In this document: positions 1 through 10,796 of the stretch, piece after piece
Layout of the letters: every line of letters starts with the position of its first letter
Numbering within the stretch: position 1 is the stretch's first letter
Source of the DNA: Pezizomycotina sp. ARF18
Lineage: Eukaryota > Ascomycota
Length of the DNA: 64,000 bases
Assembly (NCBI GenBank): GCA_002224055.1
Contig: AZLU01000030.1
Coordinates: 186,255-250,254 of the forward strand
Direction of reading: 5' to 3'
Notes under the pieces: generated by a model
The model's database searches: none
Seen by the model: only the letters and a program-made list of their open reading frames with translations
Told to the model about the DNA's origin: nothing
Position numbers and translations under genes: made by a program

Positions 1-1515
1 AGAAGACAGTCGAACAGACGTTGGAAAAAAATAGTACCGATTTAGTAGTTTTCTAGAAAATGTAAAGGATAAACGGGTGCCATCTTGGTAGTCTAAAGCC
101 TCAGTCTCATTCCTTATCGATGAGGATTCCGTCGTCTCGCTCACGGGAATAGGAATATCTATTGCGGCTTTTTGATAATCTCGGTAACATTTCTCCTTTC
201 GCTCGGCGCATTTCTCTGACTTACGAAACGCGAAATGTGAGTAGTAAAAAATAAATATTCCGAAAGAGATCGATCGACATAGCTTTCTCTTGCAAATATG
301 AAGCTCGATGGTTCCACTCGTTGGGAAAATTTTTGTCTGACCAGAGAGAATATTTCCCCCCCACCCCCGGATTGCCGGTACGCAGCGATTATCAGGAAAT
401 TTACTAAAAAAAAAAAAAAAGTCGCTCTCCTAATTCTATTTCGCCGCTTCTAGAAAGAAAGAACGATTTGCCTTGTTTAAAAATAGGAAAAAAAAAAAAA
501 AAAACAAACAGCCCCCTGAGTAACACCCATGATCATCCCGTCCCATGTTGTTTTCGACTTGGTCGTTTTTTCGCGGAGCAAAAAAGAATTCTAGAAAGAA
601 TTACAAAAAAAAAAGAAAAAAAAAGAAAGAAAAAAGAAACATGGGATGGAATGAAATTAAAAAAGAATAATTCCAATCCTCGTTGTTGCGCTTTTGGCCC
701 TCATGGTCCTTAGCTTCCAAGCTTGCACGACCATGATAAAGAAGAAAATATTGAGAGCGAATGAGAGAAAACTGAGGGGCGATATACTTAACGATTGATA
801 TTAGAAATTTAAGGAAAGTTATATACCTCTCCCAGGATATCCTTCGAGTTCCTGGTAACAGTAATGCCCGTCTCACGCCATCGTCAAGCCTTCTAGATGG
901 AGTGTTTTAGGGTTTCTAGTAATCCTTTCTATTTGTTCCAAGAGATATACGCCCACTTTCTCTGCGCCTCGCTCCAAGGGAGTGGGAACAGGCATGGATA
1001 ATGAAGTAAAACTGACATATTTTTCTCTCATGGGGACACCAAGTTTTAAATGTCACCGTCAGCCTTGTGAGACAAGGAAAGGAAGGAAATTCTTTTCTAG
1101 AAGGTTGTCAAAAGGCTCAAAGTCTTAGCATATCTGGGCGGTTTTTAAATATTTGAGCTGCTTTTGGCATGCGGTATGGTATGCGTGGGTTCTTGGAGCT
1201 TGGTAAAGACCGCTGCATGCATGCGGTAGGAACGGAAAGGAAGAATTTATCAAATGAGCTTCTTTTGGCAGTTCACGAATGGAAAAAAAAAAAAAAAAAA
1301 AAAAAAAATTTTTTTAACTCATTTTTCTCTTGGAGTATATTGGCAGAACTGACTCTTTTTGACTAGCGCGGAACAACTGGTTCCACGGAAGAAACCCCAC
1401 AGGGATTTAGATCTTTAGATCTAAACTGGTTAAGCACCCTGCGTTGAACTCTGTAAACTTGTTCGGAAAGAAATTGTTTAATGTCATATCGATGTCAGTT
1501 TCATCGACTCTCTAG
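1..1515. other. Gene-poor stretch with homopolymer runs
   Basis: I see no supported coding region. The stretch holds poly(A) runs near 405-420, 483-504 and 1283-1308 and a C-rich run near 356-366. It also has four copies of the palindrome TTCTAGAA at 51, 448, 589 and 1095. The open frames here are short and low-complexity (Lys or Phe runs translated from the homopolymers), so I treat them as chance. Confidence 0.6.
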
Positions 1516-2050
1516 TTATTGACGTATTTGTGAAGATGCTGCCGCTTTAGCATCATCCCCATTCTTATAATTACCACTTGGTTGCCAATTTACGTAATTA
1601 TAGTAGACTACGTTGAACTCGAGATCGCAGAAAAGCGGGAAACGAGAATAATAGAGCTTGGCGTATTTATCTAAGGACAAGATCGCATACAAGTTATTCT
1701 GCGCATACAATCCTTCTGGAGATTTGCAACTTGCCAAATAAATTTTCCGGTCTTGTATCTCTAATTCTGGGGGAATCATTGTTTTTCCTCGGAGAACATG
1801 AGATAGATTGTCCGATTTCATGCTTACGGAAACATTTCAGGTTTCCTGTTCAACTTGCTTGTCGGTCATGTGCCAGCTCGTATTCCTGTATACATGTATC
1901 CGTATTCTTGAATTTTGCAAAAAGCGGCTTAGTGAAGTTTTTGTGCTGTTCCACCTTATGAAAGTCATGATGATGCGATGAACAGTCTGGTTCCCTGATC
2001 ACAATGACAGGGGTATCTAAAACTGCCGTAGCTGTGATAACTCTTCTCAT
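1516..2050 (-). CDS. Possible small unknown protein (two frames)
   Basis: No family is recognised. Two minus-strand frames abut: 2050-1850 (66 codons, ATG start) and 1821-1516 (101 codons). The downstream one reads like real protein: mixed composition, many Tyr and Asn, two Cys about 29 residues apart, and few low-complexity stretches. The two frames differ, so either a short intron or a frame change lies near 1825-1850; a GTAAGC donor-like site occurs there. There is no clear signal peptide. It could be a small effector-like protein, but no homology supports that. The nearest supported gene is the rhodopsin-like gene beginning at 3892 on the same strand and ending at 2487. Chance open frames remain possible. 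Confidence 0.25.
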
Positions 2051-2486
2051 TGATGTTTCGAACTATGTAGGTAAACGCATACTAATCCTTGAGCTTCATT
2101 CAATACGCTGAGCATCGTGACTTTCCGGTATTGGTCAACAGCTCTGAGCTACGAGCAGTGATAAATAGCACTTGGTTTTGATTTTTAAAGCGCTATGAAC
2201 ATGCGCTAGGTGAAGCGCAGAAGAAATTCCCTAGCAATGAAGGGATTAATATGATATATTACAGAGGCGTTTTTTAGTCGTATCATACAATCCAAAACTC
2301 CGGATTTCCAGTCGATGAATAAGAATAAGAATAAAAAAAAAAAAAAAAAAAAAAAACAATACCCCGTTAATACACCATAACATCCTTCCTGAATTTTTAA
2401 AACCTTGAAGATAAACACCACCGTGGTTGCGCGAAAGAAATAAGGATAATAACAATATAATGTCGTCTCAAACGTTGTCGTCCCGA

Positions 2487-3892
2487 TTAAACTATAGCTG
2501 GTCGAGATGGCACCGTTACTCCTGGTGACCCAACTAACGTACTGTCCCCAACCGATACGGTGCCGGCACTTTTACTTGTCGCGTTCGAGCTGGAACCCAC
2601 GACTTCCCTCGTGTCTAACTCGCCTCTTCTCAGCCTCTTGATCAGTGAACTACCCCTCCTCCCTGTCCCGCCCCAAGCTCTTGCTCCCGGCCCGACCAGC
2701 CCTGCAGAGTCACCCGCAGCGCGGGTAGGCACGCGACCACGACGGCGAATGATTGTTCGTGGATGCTGACCCAGAAGTCCCACATGATCGGGTTGAAGAG
2801 CGCCGGTATTATGCCGCTGAGGAGCTGCGGGATGGAGAAGCATACGAGGATGAAGCCGGCGCCGAACATGATGCCTGTGGCGATTTTCTGAGACCGCGAG
2901 ACGGCTTTGATGTTTGGATAAGGAAGAATGGGATGATGTATACTATGGTTGGGAAAGACGGTGTTAATACAAATAAAAAAAAAAAAAAAAATCATGTTCT
3001 AAAGATTATTTTCTTTGTACAAAAATTCAAAGGATAGAAAGTAGAAAGACGCCCTTAGGAAACAAGTGGATGCTTACTGTATATATCGGTGAACATATGC
3101 ATGGTAAGGGCAGCGATATACAGGTTGGCGCTGGCAACACAGCGGAAGGGCCGTAGAATACGTCCAGCTGGGTATACCGCACGTGTAAATGAAGCAGATC
3201 TCATTAAATATGAGTCCTACAACGCTGAGACCGATTCCGACCCATATTGCTCGCCGGATATGTACGAGATTCTCTGGGTCACTTCCAGTAGGAAGCAGAG
3301 GATGGCGCCTTTGATGGCGTATAAGGGTAGATAGTAGTTTGATGCCGCCGACGTAGTAAACCTATGGATGATGCGATGTATTAGCGGAGGTCTCTGAAAA
3401 GATCATATAAGTATTATACGAGAACGATTAAAGGATGGTGAGCGAGAGAAAAATTTTCAATAATACAGAATATAGATGCAAACGGAGTAGACATGATAAA
3501 TGTTCTCTTTCTTGACATCTTGATATTTTTTTGCCTTGGACTTTTTAAAGAGAATCCCGCATTGCCTCTTGTCTTCCATTCCCATGATCGTAATGATTAC
3601 CTCTGCACCGACTTGTAATCCATCTAACTCTTTAGAAGATAGGTCTTCTGTCGCTAATTCGTCCCGTGAAACCAAGGCCCCGTTCTTATAGATGACGATT
3701 TGCAAGACGCATTGTAAGACGTTGAGGATCCAGGCTATTACTACCAGAGTGTCGCTGATCGTCGACGACCACTGACCGCGATCCCCATGTCCCACGTCGA
3801 AGCCCTCTTACTAACAGCCGGTTGATTACCAGGGCCAGGGTGCCGGCGACGTAGCACCACGAGACTATAATGTATGCCGTCTGCTGCTGCAT
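2487..3892 (-). CDS. Fungal rhodopsin-domain (Pth11/SAT4-like) integral membrane protein
   Basis: This is probably a seven-helix plasma membrane protein of the fungal rhodopsin-domain family; Pth11-type members act as surface-sensing receptors, but the role here is unknown. From the N-terminus I see a helix starting MQQQTAYIIVSW, then an N-R-L-L-V-R element typical of the helix 1 end, then a helix around DTLVVIAWILN. A middle block (about 3360-3090) has two hydrophobic helices and a Cys after FIYTC. The last block (about 2940-2650) is the most diagnostic, with KIATGIMFGAGF followed by a W-D-F-W..E and then ACLPALR, matching the family's closing ACLPxLRP signature. A Gly/Ser-rich tail ends at a TAA at 2487. 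One intron is likely at 2943-3077 (GTAAGC donor, long poly(T), CATAG acceptor) and another at about 3350-3460. At least one frame change lies near 3790-3800. Its length of roughly 350-400 residues suits the family. Confidence 0.7.
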
Positions 3893-6800
3893 GTCATCGT
3901 CCTTGAAAGATACCGTACGGAAAAACCAGTTTTATCTGGGCCCAGGACGGATTGTTGATATTTTATATTTTTATCTTTACATGAGAGAGTAAAGGGATGG
4001 CTCGTTCGGGTACAATAGTCGTTATAAGTAGCAAGAAACAACACCAATCGATTCTACAGGCACAAATGTCCCTTGTCTGTTCCGTTAATTTGACTTTGGG
4101 GGGATCCGATAAAGAAAGGAAAAATTAATTCTCCCGAGACTAGTCTTTCTATCACGCGCCCCGCAAATTTTCGATAGAAAACATGTACTACCAGCACACG
4201 AGTTCCTCTCAGGAAGAACCCTGAAAGCCTTCCATGAAAGAAGAACCACACAACGCAATCGCTTTACCAGGCTTTCAGACTGAACACGACCATTTTAGAG
4301 TTTTCTTGCGTGATAACCGTCCAAAGTAGCGTACTGGAACGTGTAAAAGTTTATGAAATTCCGTTGAAAAGCACTGGAATGTATACCGATATACCGAACG
4401 GCTAAGCGCCCTAGCCAAATCGCGGGACCACGGGGATTCCCAATCTACACAAGATATTTAGGTAAAAGTAATGCTAGCATCGCAATCCTGCTTTTTCCTA
4501 TGGCCGTGGATGCTGTGAAGGCTTTCGCGGTCTGGCAACGATATAACAATCGTCAACAACCCACATGCAAACACTTTTGGTTTTTCTCCTTTTTATGTCC
4601 TGAAATGGATAAGTGGCTGCAAGAGCGCTGCATGGGCTCACCGCGAGACAAGATTGGGCGCGCGCCCGGGTTGTACTTGCCTGTCCGAAGATAGGATGTG
4701 CCGAGGATGAAATGGAGCCTCAGAATTACAAAGACTCTGCATGGATAAAGGAAATATCTTTTGGTTGAAGATATTCTGTTCCCGGTGAAATTGGACAATG
4801 ACTCTCGGTGTTAACCTTCCTTCGGTAGCGAGCATCACTAAGACATTGGAATCCCAGCGTCAGCATCTTTATTCGCAGCAAGGGCGTGTTTAACTGATAA
4901 CGTCAGGAAACACGGAGAGTTTGACCGGCTGGAGATGCGATGGGTGGTTTCAAAAGTATAACAGCTAATCTCGGTGTAATTTCGGCGCAGAGTGCTGTGG
5001 ATCTGCCATCGTGCTCGGTTCACTTTTAAAAGCACTAGAAGTATGCGGCGAGCTTTCTCTATTGCAAGTAAGATTTTGGTCCTTACTGGCATCCCGGACC
5101 GATTTTCAATGCTTAGGCGAATTAACAATTGCCTGGACGAGCCTGTTAAGTTTCAACGATTTAGAAGGCAAGGCTTCGATTGTTAAAACGAGCCTCCCGG
5201 ATATTTGCTGCTCTTTTTTTCGCTATTTTCGTTCCTTGATTTTGTTTAAGCTTAAGCGCTCCTCCGCCGGCGTGGCCCTTTCTATACAACTTAAACAAGG
5301 CACCTTCCAATTCTTGTTTACTCCGTAGGGGACGGCTAGTTTTTGTTACCCCAGATAGCTATTAGATTGAGCGACGTCCCAGCGTCCCCGTTTTTTACCG
5401 ATCAGTGTTTCGTACCCCTTACCGGAAAGATTATTAAAACTGCAATTATTGTAAGAGTAACCTGCTACAAACCGTAAGTGCAAGACATCTCGAGCGCTAG
5501 CCGTATATAAACCGTGATTGTGATAAACTTTGCTACTTATTGTATATGTTATAAGGAGAGGTAAACTTCAGCAATAGTTGAATCAGATCGGACTTGAATT
5601 TTGCGGACTAATTATCAGAAAGACTGGAGTCTAAGAGGGGTTTCTAGGCCAGAGTCGCTTTGCAAGGCTGCGTGATATTTAACGCTACGCTCGTGAGTAA
5701 ATTCTTTGGAACGCCTATAGACTATTGACCGGTGGCGCGGTCAACCGCCTCGAAGCTCGTGCTCATCGCCACCGCTGAAGGCGTCCACTAGAGAAATCAG
5801 AAATAAAACATAACTATGGATCACGACATCGTATAAAGGAAAACAGGTCGTTTAATTACGGAGGAGAGACGGAAGGAAGGGTAAAGAAATGTATGAAAAG
5901 GGCAGTCTCGTAACTCACGCCGCCAAATGGAGGGGTCTAGACTACCTCGTACTCAAGCTTTTTCTTTTAGAGAACCAATGGGAAGACTTTAGAGGCGAGA
6001 TCAAGGCTATATTTCTTCTGACCGATTCCCGCCCGTAACATGGTCTTGTAGACTATACGTGGGCTGAAAACTTGACAACTTGATATGAAGAAATGCTAAT
6101 ACTGTATTACCCGATAGCATCGGCGTCTCCAATAACCCAATCTTTTCGGAATTTACTGTCAGCCACAAAACCCAAAGTTTAGAGGCGTGATTAACGAAAC
6201 TGACCTCCCTTTCTTTCTCCAGTAGTCTAACTATCTTTATGTAGTTGCGACATTAATATCTTCAGCCTTGCCTAGTTTGGGGTCTACGATATTAGGGAAA
6301 GAGCTTGAAAAGCTTTTCGCCTTCCAAGCTCTTCATGTTTACATTTCAGATGGGCCACTTGATTTCGCGTTTTACAGTTCGCGGTTCGCGGCTACGGACG
6401 GATTAACGTATTGGGACGCCCACTTGGCCAGCTGTGCGATACTTAACCGCGACGTAAAGTTTCAACTTCAATATATCCTCTCTGAGACAAAAGTTTACAC
6501 AAAATTCTCAGTCTACTCCGTATTTTCTTCTTTTTTAAGCTCTACACTGGGACATCTCTTATCGTGAAAATCGGCAAGCATTAATATCGGCTGTATTTTG
6601 ATGAAAAACTGCACGATGGTGGATTTGCGCGATGACGGATCCGCATACGACTCACAAAATACTGAATTCGGAGTATGGCTTGCTGTGAGTATTAGAAATC
6701 TTCGTTGACAAGACATAGCTACATAGTCCGAAAACGTTGTAGTTCTGGTTGATTTACAAATTTCCAGGGTGTTTTGTATTTCTGTTCTCTCTGCCTTCTT

Positions 6801-8661
6801 GTTCTTTTCCAACAATATAGTGAATAGTGAAACTACGTTATTATAGATGTATATGTTTCTCACTTCGTAACATACGTTCATAATTCTTAAGGTTTTATAG
6901 TGTGACCATACTTGTGTTAAGTTGCCAATGCGTTAGCCTTGAACCACAAATTGTCTTATTCGCACATAAGGTAACTGTCATTTCCTTTTGCAACTGAGCA
7001 TCCTACATAATACTAGCTAGAGGCGTATGATATTTTTGGCTTCGTCATCCGCGAATAACATTGCAGGTCTCGGTAAAATTAATAAGAGCTCTTCATATGT
7101 TTCTAACTTCGATGAGCGTTTGGGTGGAAATACGAGATTGCCCTACATGAGTAATAAGAAAGGGAAATGTTTTTCTTCGGTGCAACGCAATTATCGCAAT
7201 TCACTTACAAACACCAGTACGATCAACTCAAACGGTTCTTCAGAGCAATAAATCATGTAATTTGGTGGTTAACATTAAGATGTCGAGAGAGTTCGCTCGG
7301 TGCTGTGTGATCTTCCTCGCGCAATAAGTTCTCGAACTTAAACAGCCCTGATCATGATCTATACCTCACCGTCCGCTTCGTCCATGGGTATTATAAATTA
7401 TACATATTTCAAAGCAAGGTCTAACGTTATATCTACCGAGGCCAGTCTGAAATCAAATTTACCCCCTAGCTCGTCAGTCAGAATTGAAATACGACGAAGG
7501 AAATATCTCGTGAAAGCCATATGCATATCTTGTCTAATTTTGCCTAGATGACATGCACGAACGCACACGGGGAAAAACGAATATTGCTTGCTCCTTCGTT
7601 TCTCTTCTAGAAATATTCCCCTTTCGGGGGCTTGCATGCCAAGGACTTCTAGAAACCCTCTGAATCTGGAAGGTACACGAGCTTTTTTTGTACCTTCGGC
7701 AATATTGGACGGAAATTTTCTCACAAGCCATATGCAAGAGACGAAACGGCGGTCAGGCTACGAAGCCTGCGGCGAATAAGGGTTTCTACAGGTCTTCTAG
7801 AAGGCTGTCAAATGTATTCCAAGCCTATCAGGTCGAAGCCCTTCTATGATCATGAGTAGTCTTAAATTAATTTCTGGCTGAGGAAGGGATGTTGGTGGCT
7901 GGTTTGGTTTTGTTTAGCCTAGATTTCGTGAAGTCAAGCGTGGGATAATCAACGTTAGTCTCATAATGGTCTCTAGATTTCCTTGACGCGAAAGGAACTC
8001 ATAGTCGGTGTGATTAAGGTAGACCTGCGACTAAGACGTTCGGTTTATCATTTGATGGCTTCGGAAGCCTTAGGCACTGCTGACAACAATAGCTTAACAG
8101 AAGGAGAGTCAAAGCGTATCGTAAGCTCCAACTTAGTTTTGTGAAGCACGGTTAATTCGGGAACAGCTGACTACTTTGTCAGAACACAATAAAAACTCCA
8201 TACTGATGAAATAGTGTCTCTGAAATTTTTCTCAGACTATGATAAGATCCTAAGACAAAATGACGAAGCGCTCTCTGTCTGTCACATATGCATGTTTAGT
8301 ATAGCTTTGGAGCTTTCGAGTAGCCTGAGTCTATTCTTCGCAAAAAACTGTAACTTTTAACGCAGTTATATTTAGCGGGCAATAATAGGAAATGCTAGGC
8401 ACCCCACGCTTCGTCGCCGGCATGCCATGAAAACATCTTCCTTTTCCCAAGCGAGAGCAGTGAAATGCGACTGTCGCAAATATTTGTTGTAGCAGAAACC
8501 GCGGGGCTACCGGGGTGTATTGCGAAGACATATGGCTGTGTGTTCAGCATGGCTGTTGTAATTATCTTAATCATTTTTTAGTTTGAGATTGGTAATTGGG
8601 AGGTATCTGCTAATCTTCCCAGTCTTGTGGTAAATTTAGATAAGAATTTATAGCCTAGCTC

Positions 8662-8697
<36 letters not shown>

Positions 8698-9329
8698 ATT
8701 TTCAGTTTTTTCCGGTGAAGGTGGGCAGATTGATCGTTTCTATAGTTAAGATGTTATATCACTAACTCGAGCTTGCTAACTGCGTCCCCGCAGAAACAAT
8801 GCCTGAGATCACGTCGGTGAACTTTAGGTCCAGGGGGATAAACGCAGAAAATGAATAAATAAATAAAGTGTTAGAATGTCTCTCTCTGTATATCATCAAG
8901 GCCCTTCGTTTTAGCCGCGAAAATAGCGATTATCTGCGAGAGTTCACTTTGGAGTTTCTGTTTTTAAACTTGCTGCGCGCCGCTATGCGCATCTTCCGCA
9001 CGAGGCTGAGACTTTGGATGTCTGTAGCATCCCCGCATTGAAGGAATAGCTACTAGGAGCCTTTTTAAACGTAGTTTTTCTTCTCTGCAATCCATGTACA
9101 ATAGCTAAAGCTAGAAGTGACATTCCGCACTCCAACACAACTTTACTTTAAAAAGACTCTTAGAACGTACTAAAGGACCATGCAGTCGCGCGGAGCGAAT
9201 ACCACAGAGCGGGAACCGCTTTTGCAGGCCGCAGATATACTTCGGGGGTAAGTGCGCCAAGGCTATGATGCTGATCTCAGATCCCTGTCTGTACATTACT
9301 ATGATTTTGCGATTTGGAATTCTTTCTGA
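3893..9329. other. Gene-poor region, no supported gene
   Basis: This is about 5.4 kb with only short, overlapping open frames on both strands, none with a recognisable domain or plausible splice structure. It contains a 28-base poly(T) run (8663-8690), three TTCTAGAA palindromes at 7615, 7647 and 7795, and a short block at 7795 that resembles 1095. I looked for transposase, reverse transcriptase and signal-peptide features and saw none. Frames at 6268-6567 and 7027-7251 are the longest with ordinary composition, but nothing supports them. Confidence 0.5.
8663..8690. repeat. 28-base poly(T) run
   Basis: This is a pure T run between a T-rich left flank and AAATTTTATT on the right. It is one of about two dozen A or T runs of 14 bases or more in the window. 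No gene is attached to it. Confidence 0.95.
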
Positions 9330-9335
9330 TATAAA

Positions 9336-10186
9336 CTCGAGGAAGTCGACAGCGCATACTCTGACCGTAAATTCGCCGATTTTACTCTGCGCTTTCAAGA
9401 TGAAGAGTATAAAATCCACAAAGTCATCGTTTATGGTCAATCTAGCCTCCTAGATTCTTATTGCCTAGACTCAAAAATCGAAATAACCGACGATATCGAC
9501 GCGCAGCAGCTGAAATGCCTGGTTTATTACCTGTACAACTTCGAGTATTGCCGCTACGTTACGCCGGAACAGAAGAGTCAGATGTTTCCTTCAGATCCTC
9601 GAACAGAAAGCCCAGCATCGGCGTCTACGGGTCAAACAGCGTTCAAATATACGGGCGGTAAGCGAGTACGGGTTAGCACCGAGGCGATAGAGTCAGTACA
9701 TCTCACTGGTGTGTTTCCCAGAAGGTATCAAGAGATGCAGCCCGCGGGACCTCGAGGAGCAGATGCGCCGAAGTTCGGCACGACTTGTGTTGACGTATCT
9801 GGAAATGAACTACTCCCTATGTTCCACGCGGGGATGTACGCGTTAGCATTGAGGTGGAAGTTCCCGGCTCTTTCTGCGTACGCTTCGAGGATGTATGAGG
9901 ATAGCTTGAGTATATACGGATTATTCTCGGAGAAGGAAGGGTTCAGAAATAGTATCGCGGCGGTTTACGGCGGTACGGCGAAAGGAGATAAACTCAGAGC
10001 ATTTGTGGTGAGATATGCTGCAAAATATACACTAAACGCTAAAGAGTTGGAGGCGGGGCGAAGTGGAGGAGCGTCGTAGCGGATGTCCCGGAGTTTAAGG
10101 AGGATTTAGCGATGTTCTTCACGAAGCCAGAGACGGAGGAAGCTGAGAGCACGGAACAAGTTGATGAGGATGCGCCGGGCGAATGA
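9336..10186 (+). CDS. BTB/POZ domain protein (fungal type)
   Basis: BTB proteins of this fungal type are adaptor or scaffold proteins, often without other domains; the partner is unknown. The BTB core is readable from about 9370: a KFADFTLRF strand, then EYKIHKVIVYGQSSLLDSYC (the signature 'HK.v...S..f'), then IEITDDIDAQQLKCLVYYLY, the helix/strand pair before the linker. A Pro/Ser/Gly-rich insertion follows (about 9585-9790). The C-terminal helical part contains YALALRWKFPALSAYA, matching 'YalAdKY..p.L...A', then acidic residues and a stop at 10184-10186. The frame is open from 9330, but no ATG precedes the BTB core in it (the first is at 9582). An upstream exon is therefore likely, perhaps starting at the ATG at 9265. 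One base is missing in the G run near 10055; after it the frame continues to an acidic tail. It converges on the secreted-protein gene that ends at 10225. Confidence 0.75.
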
Positions 10187-10224
10187 TCGCTCACTAGCTG
10201 GCAAACAAAATGTACATGGTGTGT

Positions 10225-10796
10225 CTAAAACATTATACAACATACCGAAGATAGCAAGAGCATGTCGGAACGTGGTGGGCCAGCTATAAAGAAAGCAAAA
10301 AAAAGTGCAGATATATATGAACATATAATTTTCTGAGTTGAGGATGAATCTAAACTATGGGCTAGGGGTATCTCAAAATGAACATCTGGCTCGTGCGTTT
10401 CAATGTGAAGAAGGCTGCCCTTGCATTTATCGCTCTTCGTGATAGCACGGAACCTTGTATGGCAGCCCTTGCTACACCAGCCCTTAAAGACCAAGAATGG
10501 AAGTCCGCTCGTCATCTTGGGGCCCTTATCGCAGTAGAAGTACGTTTGCGCCATATTGGGTACGTTTTCGCCGCTGTCGGATTCCCAATCGACAACAAGC
10601 TTGGTGGCACTGTCCTGATAGTCCTTGGAACTGCAGTTTGCAATAGAAATTAGAATTATACAGAGGTCATTCACGGCAGGGCTAAGAGAGGTACATACGG
10701 TTTTTGAAGCAGTAGCTGTGACCAGGCGTGCAGGCCAAGGATAGGTTGGCCGTGAATGTTGCAGCGACAAGGATGGTAAGGGCCGAAAAATTTCAT
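10225..10796 (-). CDS. Small secreted cysteine-containing protein (effector-like)
   Basis: This is a likely secreted fungal protein of the small 'C-PG-x-YC ... F-x-C ... C-x-x-GC' type found in many ascomycetes, whose function is unknown. Exon 1 (10796-10699) codes M-K-F followed by a hydrophobic segment TILVAATFTANLSLA and then CTPGHSYCF, a good signal peptide with mature Cys right after the cleavage site. This needs one T fewer in the T run after the start codon. The intron is 10631-10698 (GTATGT donor, CTGCAG acceptor, 68 nt). Exon 2 carries YQDSATKLVV, a YFYC strand, GWCSKGCH and KSDKC, so about six Cys match the family spacing. The frame stays open to 10225, longer than usual for the family, so the true stop may be nearer 10360. 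It lies 3'-to-3' with the BTB gene, with only about 40 bp between stops. Confidence 0.65.

Noticed and set aside
468-713. Lys-rich open frame
   Set aside because: It is created by poly(A) runs; the composition is low-complexity and the minus strand overlaps it equally well.
2206-2455. Two overlapping Phe-rich minus frames
   Set aside because: They are translations of a T run, without any independent support.
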